Assembly (NCBI RefSeq): GCF_003863365.1
Contig: NZ_RQXT01000005.1
Location: forward strand, 124,001-188,000
Reading direction: 5' to 3'
DNA: 64,000 bases
DNA from: Mesorhizobium tamadayense
GTDB taxonomy: Bacteria > Pseudomonadota > Alphaproteobacteria > Rhizobiales > Rhizobiaceae
Shown here: positions 8,390-16,396 of the stretch, in pieces
Layout of the letters: the number at the start of each line of letters is the position of its first letter
Numbering within the stretch: position 1 is the stretch's first letter
Position numbers and translations under genes: made by a program
Notes under the pieces: generated by a model
The model's input: the letters and a program-made list of their open reading frames with translations, nothing else
The model's database searches: none
What the model was told of the DNA's origin: nothing

Positions 8390-8850
8390 ATGCCCGGTCA
8401 ACTCATCGTCCGCCCCGTCACCCGGCAGGATTACGAGCAATGGCTGCCGCCTGGGACGGCTACAACGCGTTCTACGGCCGCTCGGGCGAGACGGCGCTTG
8501 CCGGCAAGATCACGCAAATGACCTGGTCACGCTTCTTCGACGCCTATGAGCCGGTGCATGCGCTTGTGGCCGAGCGCGACGGCAACCTTCTCGGTCTCGT
8601 CCACTATCTCTACCACCGCTCGACCACGGCGATCGCGCCGAACTGCTATCTGCAGGATCTCTTCACATCGCCGGCCGCGCGCGGCCAAGGCGTCGGCCGG
8701 GCGTTGATCGAAGGCGTCTATGAGCGCGCAAAAACCGCGGGGTCCGGCCGCGTCTACTGGCTGACGCACGAGACCAACCATACCGCCATGCAGCTCTATG
8801 ACAGGATCGGCGAACGCTCCGGCTTCGTCGTCTACCGAAAGCTCTTCTGA
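8390..8850 (+). pseudogene. GNAT-family N-acetyltransferase, frameshifted
   Basis: The gene begins at ATG 8390 (MPGQLIVRPVTRQDYEQWL) with AAAGG 9 bp upstream. After CTG CCG at 8444-8449 the homology jumps to the next frame: WDGYNAFYGRSGE onward, through the acetyl-CoA loop SPAARGQGVGRALIEG and ending FVVYRKLF at 8850. The span is 461 bases, one short of 154 codons, so a single base is missing near 8450/8451 (CTG CCG CNN TGG expected). Restored, the protein would have 153 residues, normal for small acetyltransferases. It is either a recent pseudogene or a sequencing error. It converges with the TPR gene across a shared terminator. Confidence 0.85.
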
Positions 8851-8855
8851 AAAGA

Positions 8856-8880
8856 AAACGGGGCTCAGCGAGCCCCGTTT
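8856..8880. terminator. Bidirectional rho-independent terminator
   Basis: A perfect 10-bp inverted repeat AAACGGGGCT / AGCCCCGTTT with a 5-nt loop, giving U-rich ends both ways. It lies between the GNAT gene and the convergent TPR gene. Confidence 0.9.
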
Positions 8881-8900
8881 ATTTGAACAGTTCCGGCGGT

Positions 8901-10676
8901 TCAGCCCTTCGGCGCGGGCGGTGCGACCGGCTTGACCTTCGGGGTTTCCTGCGCCGTGTTGGACTCGATCGGCGGCAGCCCCTTGAGCAGCTTCTGCTGC
9001 AGGGAGGCGAGCACGTCCGGGTCCGGCTTCAGGTCGCGGGCCTGGGTCCACTGGAAGGTCGCTTCCAGCTTGCGGCCGACGCGCCAGTAGGCGTCGCCAA
9101 GGTGATCGTTGAGGACCGGATCTTCCGGCTTCAGCGACACGGCGCGCTCCATTTCGCGCACGGCGTCGTCGTACCGGCCGAGGCGGTAATAGGCCCAGCC
9201 CAGCGAATCGACGATGTAGCCGTCGCTCGGCCTGAGATCCACGGCCTTCTGGATCATCGCCAGGCCTTCCTTGAGGTTCATGTTCATGTCGACCCAGGAA
9301 TAGCCGAGATAGTTCAGAACCTGCGGCTGGTCGGGCTGCAGCTCCAGCGCCTTGCGGAAACTGGGCTCGGCCTTCGGCCATTCCTTCAGCCGCTCGTATG
9401 CGATGCCGCGCTGGTAGAAGATGTTCCAGTTGGCGGCGGTCGGCGTCTTCAACGCCTCGACCGCCTTGTCGTAGAGATTGGCGGCCGAGCGGAAATCCTC
9501 CTTGGAGGAGTAGACGCCGCCAAGCGCGAGATAGCCGCGCATGTCGGCCGGATGCGCATCCACATAGCCCTTGAGGTGGGCGATGGCCTCGTCGTGGCGA
9601 TCGATGTCGGCGAGGTTCAGGCCAAGCTGCAATTCCGAGAGCTCCTTCAACGGCGAGGAGGCCGGAATGCGGCGGTAAAGCGCAATCGCCCCTTCGCCGT
9701 CCTTCAGCTGCTCGGCGACGGCGGCGAGTTGCACGAGGGCGGCGTCGCTGTCCGGGTTCAGCGCCAACGCGTACTGCAGATAGAGCCGCACGAAAGGCTC
9801 GCCGCCGCCACGGTTGAGCGCGGTAGCGAGATCAAGCAGGATTTCCGAGGCGCCGTCGGCGGGGCTCGCGACCAAGGGTTCGATCTTGTCGCCCTTGCTG
9901 ATCCTGTCGCGCAGCGTGGTGATCTCCAGCTTGCCCGGCGCGAAGGCCTCGGCCTGGTTCAGCACCGCAATCGCCTTTGTCTTCTCGCCCTTGCGGACGA
10001 GGAACGAGGCATAGGCCTGCGCGTTGCGCATCCAGGTCTCGGGCGCGGAGCCGCCGGCGGCGGTGTCGGCCAGGGTGGCGGCGTAGATTTCATCGGCCTT
10101 GTCGGAAAGCCCGGCCGCGTCGGCGATCAGCGCGCGGTGGAAGGACTTGAACAGGCCGAACCAGTCCGGTCCTTTGAGCTTGTCGATCGAAGCCATCGCC
10201 TCGGAGGCATCGCCCGCGCCCTCCTTGGCCCAGCCGTCCATGACGCCGGAGAGCAGCCGGTCGAGATCGGATTCGAGCGACAGCTTCAGCCAGTACTGGG
10301 CCTTGGCGTAGTCCTTTTTGTGGAAGGAATCGACGGCAAGCCCCAGACGCGAGAAGCGCTCGACGTCGGGCACTTCCTTGAGCTTGTCGGCATAGACCAG
10401 CGATTCCTCGAAGCGGCCTTGCGCGACCAGCGCCAGCATCAGGCTCTGCTGCAGGTCGGTGTCATTGGGGGCAAAGGCCAGCGCCTGCTTGTAATAGGCG
10501 ATGGCGTTGTCGAGATCGTTGTCGCTTTCGGCGATATGAGCGGCAAGATAGGCGCCCGAGAAGGACGTGATCTGGACCGGTTGGGCGTTTTCCTTGGCAT
10601 GGGCAGGCAGCACCGAAAGCGCCACACCCGTCACAAATGCCAGCCTCGTCAGCCAGCGCGCACGTCCTTGCTGCAT
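8901..10676 (-). CDS. Secreted tetratricopeptide-repeat protein
   Basis: A 591-residue protein with a signal peptide (WLTRLAFVTGVALSVLPAHA) followed by many TPR units, e.g. DNAIAYYKQALAFAPNDTDL, DEAIAHLKGYVDAHPADM, AEPSFRKALELQPDQPQ and DDAVREMERAVSLKPEDP. It is expected in the periplasm as a scaffold, perhaps for envelope assembly; no catalytic domain is seen. The start ATG 10676 has GGGA about 8 bp upstream and gives a clean signal peptide. The C-terminus is a short Pro/Lys-rich tail. The gene is monocistronic, ending at the bidirectional terminator. Similar TPR proteins are found in most rhizobia, but their role is not settled. Confidence 0.85.
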   Translation of the reverse strand: MQQGRARWLTRLAFVTGVALSVLPAHAKENAQPVQITSFSGAYLAAHIAESDNDLDNAIAYYKQALAFAPNDTDLQQSLMLALVAQGRFEESLVYADKLKEVPDVERFSRLGLAVDSFHKKDYAKAQYWLKLSLESDLDRLLSGVMDGWAKEGAGDASEAMASIDKLKGPDWFGLFKSFHRALIADAAGLSDKADEIYAATLADTAAGGSAPETWMRNAQAYASFLVRKGEKTKAIAVLNQAEAFAPGKLEITTLRDRISKGDKIEPLVASPADGASEILLDLATALNRGGGEPFVRLYLQYALALNPDSDAALVQLAAVAEQLKDGEGAIALYRRIPASSPLKELSELQLGLNLADIDRHDEAIAHLKGYVDAHPADMRGYLALGGVYSSKEDFRSAANLYDKAVEALKTPTAANWNIFYQRGIAYERLKEWPKAEPSFRKALELQPDQPQVLNYLGYSWVDMNMNLKEGLAMIQKAVDLRPSDGYIVDSLGWAYYRLGRYDDAVREMERAVSLKPEDPVLNDHLGDAYWRVGRKLEATFQWTQARDLKPDPDVLASLQQKLLKGLPPIESNTAQETPKVKPVAPPAPKG

Positions 10677-10869
10677 CTTATCCCTTTCAGCCAGACGGGA
10701 TCCCGCCCTCAGCGGACCGCCCACAGACTCTGAGTTTTCCAAACAAAGCATGGCCTTTTTGGGGTCAGGCTTCAATCCGCCGCGAATCACAATGCAGCAT
10801 CCGGCTTAAAAAACGATGCCGCGCGACCAAAAAGTCCGGCGCGCGGACACCGACAGGCCAGTGAACTGC

Positions 10870-11286
10870 CTAAAGGCGCGTATCGTGGAATCCGCTGCCG
10901 GCAACCGCGCTGCACAGGTCGGACCATTCGCAGCCTAGGCACGCCTGGCGCGTCTGGCCGGAGGAAAACGCTTTCCGCATGGTGGCCAAGCGCGCGGTAT
11001 CGAGGCTGAAACGGGCGCCGTCCTCGATCGGCCGGCCCAGGAGTTCGCCGACATCACGCGCGGCGAGTTGGTCCCGCTCGGCAGCGCTCCCGCGCAGGCA
11101 GTGCGGCTCCGGCTCGCTAAGCAGAGGGGCGCAGATATCATCCGGCCCAGAGACGATCAGGACCGTCTCGCCCTCGCCCAGCCGCCTCACCACCTTGTCG
11201 TAATTGGCGGTGAAGGCGGGCGAGTAGCCCTTGCCGACATAGGTCAGCAGGCAGAGCAGATGGTGGGCACGGAGCCTGACGGTCAT
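10870..11286 (-). CDS. DUF1284 domain protein
   Basis: A 138-residue cytosolic protein with the DUF1284 start MTVRLRAHHLLCLLTYVGKG and a cysteine-rich C-terminal segment (QACLGCEWSDLCSAVAGSGF) that could bind a metal or an iron-sulfur cluster. Its ATG overlaps the bioY stop by four bases (ATGA), so it is translationally coupled to the biotin importer and must share its BioR control. A role in biotin or cofactor handling is suggested only by that linkage; the family has no established function. The length is normal. Confidence 0.85.
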   Translation of the reverse strand: MTVRLRAHHLLCLLTYVGKGYSPAFTANYDKVVRRLGEGETVLIVSGPDDICAPLLSEPEPHCLRGSAAERDQLAARDVGELLGRPIEDGARFSLDTARLATMRKAFSSGQTRQACLGCEWSDLCSAVAGSGFHDTRL

Positions 11287-11891
11287 CGTGCCTCAGGCGA
11301 GCGGTCGCGCGGTTCGGCCCGATAGGTCGAGAAGAGCTTCAGCGTGGCGGCGCCGAGGGCCGACTTCAGCAAGCCGCCGACGATGAACGGCAGGAAGCCG
11401 AAGGTAATGGCCTTCTCGGCGCCGATCATGACGGCAAGCCAGGCAGTGCCGAGAACCAGGCACAGAAGATTACCGATGAGCATGGCGGCGAAGGCAAGCA
11501 TCACGCGATTGCCGTTCCAGCCGCGCTCGGCCAGCCAGCCGACAACCGCGGCGACGATCGGGAACGAGAAGAGATAGCCGCCGGTAGGGCCGACGAAATG
11601 CTGCACGCCGGCCGCGCCGCCGGCCAGAACGGGAAAGCCGGCGGCGCCCTCGACAAGCCAGGCCACGATGGTGAGCGCGCCGAACCGCCAGCCGTAAAGC
11701 GCGCCGACGAGCGTCACGGCAAAGGTCTGCATGGTCACCGGAACCGGTATCATCGGCACCTCGATGTAGGACGAAAGCGCCAGGAACAGCGAGCCGAGAA
11801 TGACGGCGCCGGCCTTCCAGGCAAGCGAGCGGTTGTGCAGTCCGAGCGGGCTGAAGGAGGGCTTGGCGGTGGAAACGGCGATGTTTGTCAC
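11283..11891 (-). CDS. bioY: Biotin transporter BioY (ECF S component)
   Basis: A 202-residue membrane protein that imports biotin, alone or with an ECF energising module (no bioM/bioN is visible here). It carries about six hydrophobic segments and the BioY signature region PMIPVPVTMQTFAVTLVGAL followed by GGAAGVQHFVGPTGGYLF. The start is GTG 11891 with AGGGA about 10 bp upstream. A TTATAGATAA box lies 24-33 bp upstream of the start, so it is expected to be repressed by BioR when biotin is plentiful. It is followed by the coupled DUF1284 gene. Confidence 0.93.
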   Translation of the reverse strand: MTNIAVSTAKPSFSPLGLHNRSLAWKAGAVILGSLFLALSSYIEVPMIPVPVTMQTFAVTLVGALYGWRFGALTIVAWLVEGAAGFPVLAGGAAGVQHFVGPTGGYLFSFPIVAAVVGWLAERGWNGNRVMLAFAAMLIGNLLCLVLGTAWLAVMIGAEKAITFGFLPFIVGGLLKSALGAATLKLFSTYRAEPRDRSPEAR

Positions 11892-11914
11892 GGTGATGTC
11901 CCTGCTTGGTGAAA

Positions 11915-11924
11915 TTATAGATAA
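11915..11924. promoter_or_regulatory. BioR operator upstream of bioY
   Basis: TTATAGATAA matches exactly the known BioR consensus TTATMKATAA of alphaproteobacteria. It lies 24 bp upstream of the bioY GTG. Confidence 0.85.
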
Positions 11925-12097
11925 TTTTTGAATTCGATCTATTATCGAATCCGTATTTTTGGGAGGATGGCAAGCGCTCCATGGCGGAAACGTCGATCGA
12001 CGAGCGGCAACGCTGAGCAATTCAGGGTGTTTTGGGATGCCCAAAGCCGACATTTGGCGGCAATAGAGCGCCGCAGCGCGAAGCGTTTCCGCTCGCG

Positions 12098-12763
12098 CTA
12101 CCCAACAATGGCGAAGGCGTCGCGGGTCTTGCCGGAGGCGGTCTTGACCGGTTTCTGGCCGATCCATTGCACATGCCGGCCAAGCGTGACGGCGGCCGAT
12201 TCGGTGTTGCCTTGCCGAAGCGCGCTCAGGATAGCCCGGTGATCCTGGTCGGTGCGGGTTTCCCACTCGGAACGCCAGGCCGCGAACAGGAAGCGGGCGC
12301 TTGCGGCATGCAGATCGTCGATGGTGGACAGCAGCCGCGGCATGTTGCAGGGCGCCAGGATAAGCCGGTGGAAGGTGCGATTGGCTTCTTCCCAGGAGCG
12401 GACGTCACGGGATTTGTCGCCCGCCTTGGTCGCCTCCTCGGCCTGGTCGAGGATCGCCGGCGTCAGATGCGGGGCGGCGTGGCGCAGCGCCAGCACTTCG
12501 AGCGCCGCGCGCATCTCGGCCACTTCCCTGACCTCGCCGAGGTCGAAAGCGGCGACGCGCACGCCGCGGCGCGGTTCGCTGATCGCCAGGCCTTGCGCCT
12601 CGAGGCGGCGGAAAGCCTCGCGTACGGGCACGTGGCTGGTGCCGAATTCCTCCGCGACATGGTCCTGGCGCAGCCGCGATCCGGGCTCGATTGCGCCCGA
12701 AATGATGCGGTCCGCCAGTTCCTTGCTGATGCGGACGGCGATCGTGTCCTCAGTGTTGGTCAT
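12098..12763 (-). CDS. bioR: Biotin operon repressor BioR (GntR family)
   Basis: A 221-residue FadR-type GntR regulator: an N-terminal winged helix (GSRLRQDHVAEEFGTSHVPV, then REAFRRLEAQGLA) and a C-terminal all-helical FCD ligand domain (VAEMRAALEVLALRHA, FHRLILAPCNMPRLL, DHRAILSALRQG). GntR proteins are a large family; the BioR call rests on the two TTATAGATAA boxes, one before bioY and one 4 bp before its own start, which implies autoregulation as known for Brucella BioR. It reads toward bioY on the same strand with a 206-bp spacer that holds the bioY promoter. Confidence 0.88.
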   Translation of the reverse strand: MTNTEDTIAVRISKELADRIISGAIEPGSRLRQDHVAEEFGTSHVPVREAFRRLEAQGLAISEPRRGVRVAAFDLGEVREVAEMRAALEVLALRHAAPHLTPAILDQAEEATKAGDKSRDVRSWEEANRTFHRLILAPCNMPRLLSTIDDLHAASARFLFAAWRSEWETRTDQDHRAILSALRQGNTESAAVTLGRHVQWIGQKPVKTASGKTRDAFAIVG

Positions 12764-12766
12764 ATT

Positions 12767-12776
12767 TTATAGATAA
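12767..12776. promoter_or_regulatory. BioR operator upstream of bioR
   Basis: A second exact TTATAGATAA box, 4 bp upstream of the bioR ATG, consistent with autorepression. Confidence 0.82.
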
Positions 12777-12872
12777 TTTGCGCAGCGGTCGTTTGTCGAG
12801 ACCACCAAAGCAGGATTCACAGATGCCCTGCCCTGGCGGGCGCCAGACAACCACCAGAAAGCCGACAGGCTC

Positions 12873-13886
12873 TTAGTTGACGCGGCTGATGCAGAAATCG
12901 ATGACGTCGATCAGCGCCGACTTTTGCGGCGTCGCCTCGAGCGGCGCCAGTGCGTCGCGGGCGATCTCACCGAAGTGGCGCGCGCGGCCGATCGTGTCGG
13001 CGATGGCGCCGTGGCGGGTCATCAGGCCGATCGCCTTTTCGAGCCCGGCGTCGTCGGTGACGTTGTCCTCGATAGCCCGATTCCAGAAGCTGCGCTCGGC
13101 CTTGGTGCCGCGCCGGTAGGCCAGGATCACCGGCAGCGTCACCTTGCCCTCGCGGAAATCGTCGCCGACATTCTTGCCGAGGTCCTGGCTCGAGCCGCCA
13201 TAATCCAGCGCATCGTCAATGAGCTGGAAGGCGAGGCCGAGATTCATGCCGTAGGAGCGCAGCGCCGTGCGGTCGGTGCGGGACGCCTGGGCAATCACCG
13301 GGCCGACCTCGGCGGCGGCAGAAAACAGGGCGGCGGTCTTGGCCTTGATGACGGCGAAATGCTCGTCCTCGGTGGTCTCCAGGTTCTTGGCGGCGGCAAG
13401 CTGCATGACCTCGCCCTCGGCGATGATGGAAGCGGCGCTCGACAGGATGTCCAGAGCTTCCAGCGAACCGACCTCGACCATCATGCGAAAAGCCTGGCCG
13501 AGCAGGAAATCGCCGACCAGCACGCTCGCCTGATTGCCCCAGATCATGCGCGCCGTCTTCTTGCCGCGGCGCAGCGCGCTTTCGTCGACGACGTCGTCAT
13601 GCAGCAGCGTGGCCGTGTGCATGAACTCGACCGCGGTGGCGAGTTTGACATGGCCCTCGCCCGCATAGCCGAACATCTGGGCGGCGGCGAGCGTCAGCAT
13701 CGGCCGCAGCCGCTTGCCGCCGGACGAGATCAGGTGATTGGCGATCTCGGGGATCATCTCGACGTCCGAGCCGGCCTTCGACAGGATCAACTCGTTGACG
13801 CGTCCCATGTCGGCTGCCGTCAGGTCGATGAGATCCTTGATGGAAGCAGGTTCCCGCTTGCCTTCGATATTCAGAACGACACCCAC
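12873..13886 (-). CDS. ispB: Polyprenyl (octaprenyl/decaprenyl-type) diphosphate synthase
   Basis: A 337-residue trans-prenyltransferase that extends farnesyl diphosphate with isopentenyl diphosphate to make the ubiquinone side chain. It has GGKRLRP near residue 56, the first aspartate-rich motif DDVVD near 97, and the second LIDDALDY, plus the Lys/Arg region KNVGDDFREGKVTLP. The start is uncertain among GTG codons at 13895, 13889 and 13886; the last is preferred because GGGAG at 13895-13899 then has 8-bp spacing. The product chain length cannot be read from the sequence. It diverges from the DUF2007 gene across a long repeat-containing spacer. Confidence 0.88.
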   Translation of the reverse strand: MGVVLNIEGKREPASIKDLIDLTAADMGRVNELILSKAGSDVEMIPEIANHLISSGGKRLRPMLTLAAAQMFGYAGEGHVKLATAVEFMHTATLLHDDVVDESALRRGKKTARMIWGNQASVLVGDFLLGQAFRMMVEVGSLEALDILSSAASIIAEGEVMQLAAAKNLETTEDEHFAVIKAKTAALFSAAAEVGPVIAQASRTDRTALRSYGMNLGLAFQLIDDALDYGGSSQDLGKNVGDDFREGKVTLPVILAYRRGTKAERSFWNRAIEDNVTDDAGLEKAIGLMTRHGAIADTIGRARHFGEIARDALAPLEATPQKSALIDVIDFCISRVN

Positions 13887-13990
13887 CACGATCACTCCCG
13901 TCTATTGACGCGCACGACAACACCCTGGTCCCGTTGCGACTCTAGGGCGGTACAACCGGGCACGGCAAGAGGCGAATTGGCGCGGCCGGT

Positions 13991-14095
13991 TAGAGCAGTT
14001 CAGCGTTTGGCAGAACAGCTGAACTGCTCTAACTGATTGTTTTTACGCAATTCCGGACGGAAAACCGTTACACACTTTTCCTGGAATTGCTCTAG
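13991..14095. repeat. Palindromic repeat family A, full copy with flanking inverted repeat
   Basis: The 262-bp spacer 13887-14148 contains TAGAGCAGTTCAG (13991-14003) paired with CTGAACTGCTCTA (14019-14031). Then comes the family A element: GCAATTCCGGACGGAAAA, centre CCGTTACACAC, and TTTTCCTGGAATTGC. Other copies are at 21461, 37706 and 46396, with a half copy at 3302. The rest of the spacer holds no clear feature. Confidence 0.85.
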
Positions 14096-14148
14096 CGCGG
14101 GTCTGCTTCAACGTTTACATGAACGCCGCAACCTGCGATTTTCATTCC

Positions 14149-14373
14149 ATGATCGAGCTTGTCCGCACCAACGACGCCGTCGTCATCTCTTTCGTCGAAT
14201 CGCTGATGCGCGATGCCGGCATCGCCTGTTTCGTCGCCGACCAGAACATGAGCGTGCTCGACGGATCGATCGGCATCCTGCCCCGGCGCGTCATGGTCGA
14301 CGCCGAGAAGGCCGATGCAGCGCGGCGCATTCTGAAGGATGCCGGCATCGAGAACGAGATCCGCCGGAAATAA
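14149..14373 (+). CDS. DUF2007 domain protein
   Basis: A 74-residue cytosolic protein beginning MIELVRTNDAVVISFVESLM, with IGILPRRVMVDAEKADAARR, the typical pattern of DUF2007 (also called putative signal-transducing protein). Its fold is ferredoxin-like in known members; the function is not established. The ATG at 14149 fits the family start; an upstream ATG at 14119 would add ten residues not found in the family. It overlaps the following methyltransferase gene by one base (TAATG), so they form an operon. Confidence 0.85.
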   Translation: MIELVRTNDAVVISFVESLMRDAGIACFVADQNMSVLDGSIGILPRRVMVDAEKADAARRILKDAGIENEIRRK

Positions 14374-15167
14374 TGGCAGCATCAACCACCCTCGCCCCCG
14401 ACACGCCGGCCCACACGGTCGATGCCTTCCATCGCGGACGCTTCTGGCTGATGCAGCCAAGGCAAGGCCATCGCGCCGGCATGGACGCCATGATGCTGGC
14501 GGCTGCTGTCCCGTCCACCTTTTCCGGCCGGTTGGCCGATTTCGGCGCCGGCGCCGGCGCCGCCGCGCTCGCCGTGCTGACGCGCTGCCCGCAATCGCGC
14601 GCGGTGCTGGTCGAGCGCTCCGCCGAGATGGCGGCGTTCGCCGCCGCCACGCTTGCGCATCCGGGCAACGCGCATCTCGGCAGCCGCGCCTCGGTGCTGA
14701 CGGCCGACGTCACGCTTGCCGGCCGGGCGCGGGCCGAGGCCGGGCTTGCCGACAATGCCTTCGACTTCGTCATCATGAACCCGCCCTTCAACGCTGCCGA
14801 GGATCGCGCCACGCCGGACGCGCTGCGCAGAGAGGCGCATGTCATCGAGGACGGGCTGTTCGAGCGCTGGATCAGGAGTGCCGCAGCCGTCGTCAAACCG
14901 CGCGGCGGGCTGGCGGTGATCGCGCGGCCCGAGCAGCTCGTCGCCATCCTCGATGCGATCGAAGGCCGCTTCGGCGACGCCGAGATGCTCTGCGTGCATC
15001 CGCGCCCGGACGCGGCGGCGATCCGCATCGTCGTCAGGGCGATGCTCGGCGCGCGCGGCAAGCTGTCGATCCGGCCGCCGCTCATCTTGCACGGACCGTC
15101 CGGCAACGAGCCGACGGAGCGGACCGAGATGATCACCAACGGGCTGGCGTCGCTATTCGGCGATTGA
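14373..15167 (+). CDS. Class I SAM methyltransferase, TrmN6-like (tRNA1Val adenine-N6)
   Basis: A 264-residue Rossmann-fold methyltransferase. The SAM-binding glycine motif is LADFGAGAGAAALAVL (about residues 50-65) and the N6-adenine type catalytic motif is FVIMNPPFN. The early FWLMQPRQGHRAGMDAMML matches the family of tRNA1(Val) A37 N6-methyltransferases (YfiC/TrmN6), though the exact target is inferred. The ATG overlaps the DUF2007 stop codon. About 100 bp downstream begins the S49 peptidase on the same strand. Confidence 0.85.
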   Translation: MAASTTLAPDTPAHTVDAFHRGRFWLMQPRQGHRAGMDAMMLAAAVPSTFSGRLADFGAGAGAAALAVLTRCPQSRAVLVERSAEMAAFAAATLAHPGNAHLGSRASVLTADVTLAGRARAEAGLADNAFDFVIMNPPFNAAEDRATPDALRREAHVIEDGLFERWIRSAAAVVKPRGGLAVIARPEQLVAILDAIEGRFGDAEMLCVHPRPDAAAIRIVVRAMLGARGKLSIRPPLILHGPSGNEPTERTEMITNGLASLFGD

Positions 15168-15274
15168 TCAGAGGCCGGCGATGCGGCATTGCCGTTGGCC
15201 GGCGAATTCCTACATGCCGGGAGCAAGGATGAGGTCTCACCTTGCTCTTGCACCTCTTGCGGAGACAAGCTTTC

Positions 15275-16132
15275 GTGAAACGCCTCTTCAACCGCCTGCT
15301 GCCGAAATCCTGGCGCTCGACAGTCGTCACCATTCCCGTCATCCGGCTGCACGGCACCATCCTGCCCGGCGGCGGCCAGTTCCGGCCGAGCCTGTCGCTC
15401 GCCTCGACGGCCGGCGTGATCGAAAAGGCGTTCGGCTTCGACGCGCCGGCGGTTGCGATCTCGATCAACTCGCCGGGCGGCTCGCCGGTGCAGTCGCGGC
15501 TGATCTTCAAGCGCATTCGCGATCTGGCGGCGGAGAAGAACAAGAAGGTGCTGGTCTTCGTCGAGGACGTGGCGGCCTCCGGCGGCTATATGATCGCGGT
15601 CGCCGGCGACGAGATCTTTGCCGACCCCTCCTCCATCGTCGGCTCGATCGGTGTGGTCTCGGCCTCCTTCGGCTTCCCGGAATTGTTGAAGAAGATCGGC
15701 ATCGAGCGGCGCGTCCACACCGCAGGCCAGAATAAGGCTGTGCTCGATCCGTTCAAGCCGGAAAAGAAGGAGGACGTCGAGCGGCTGAAGGCCCTGCAGC
15801 TCGAAGTGCACGAGACCTTCATCGATCTCGTCAAGGAGCGGCGCGGCACCAAGCTCAAGGACGACCCGGACCTGTTCACCGGCCTGTTCTGGACCGCCAA
15901 GAGAGGCCTGGAGCTCGGCCTCGTCGATGCGCTGGGCGACATGCGCAGCGTGCTCAAGACCCGCTTCGGCGACAAGACGCAGCTCAAGCTGATCACCGCG
16001 CCGCGCGGGCTTTTCGGCCGTTTCGGCCTGTTCGGCTCGCGCTTTTCGGCGCCCGACATCGCCGCGGCCGCGGCCAGCGGCGTCATCGATGCGGCGGAAG
16101 AGCGCGCGCTGTGGGCGCGCTTCGGGCTTTGA
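15275..16132 (+). CDS. S49 family peptidase (SohB/SppA-like)
   Basis: A 285-residue serine protease of the signal-peptide-peptidase A family. The nucleophile Ser lies in DVAASGGYMIAVAGDEI, and the catalytic Lys is likely in TAGQNKAVLDPF. SINSPGGSP forms the oxyanion region. The start GTG 15275 (MKRLFNRLLPKSWRS) has GGAGA 9 bp upstream. There is at most a weak N-terminal hydrophobic segment, so membrane attachment is unclear. It is followed by a small membrane protein gene and ispE on the same strand. Confidence 0.9.
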   Translation: MKRLFNRLLPKSWRSTVVTIPVIRLHGTILPGGGQFRPSLSLASTAGVIEKAFGFDAPAVAISINSPGGSPVQSRLIFKRIRDLAAEKNKKVLVFVEDVAASGGYMIAVAGDEIFADPSSIVGSIGVVSASFGFPELLKKIGIERRVHTAGQNKAVLDPFKPEKKEDVERLKALQLEVHETFIDLVKERRGTKLKDDPDLFTGLFWTAKRGLELGLVDALGDMRSVLKTRFGDKTQLKLITAPRGLFGRFGLFGSRFSAPDIAAAAASGVIDAAEERALWARFGL

Positions 16133-16205
16133 AAAAGTGCTGAAAACGTCTAGCATGACCGCTTGACCGACCCGGCCTTACCGCTATCGCGGGAGGAGTT
16201 TCGAG

Positions 16206-16391
16206 ATGCCGCAGATCATTTTCTTCGTTGTCGTCGGCGCCGCCGCCTATTTCGGCTATCGCGCTTTCATCCGCGAGGCCGAGCGGGTGACGGCCAAGAT
16301 CCGGCGCACCGAGAAACAGGCGGCCAACGGCACGATGGGCACGCTGGTCAAGGATCCGAAGACCGGCGAGTACCGCCTGGCCAAGGACTGA
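16206..16391 (+). CDS. Small single-span membrane protein
   Basis: A 61-residue protein with one N-terminal membrane segment (IIFFVVVGAAAYFGYRAF) and a basic then polar cytosolic tail with TLVKDPKTGEYRL. The Shine-Dalgarno GGGAGGAG lies a short distance upstream of ATG 16206. The KDPKTGEYR pattern is seen in many small rhizobial membrane proteins of unknown function. Its last codons contain the AAGGA that probably serves ispE, and its stop lies 5 bp before the proposed ispE start, so the two are coupled. Confidence 0.75.
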   Translation: MPQIIFFVVVGAAAYFGYRAFIREAERVTAKIRRTEKQAANGTMGTLVKDPKTGEYRLAKD

Positions 16392-16396
16392 ACACC

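Noticed and set aside
8883..10733. A 616-codon open frame on the plus strand
   Set aside because: It is antisense to the TPR gene and reflects its GC-rich third positions; it has no recognisable domain or ribosome binding site.
14291..16156. A 621-codon minus-strand open frame
   Set aside because: It is antisense to the methyltransferase and S49 peptidase genes, both of which have clear motifs.
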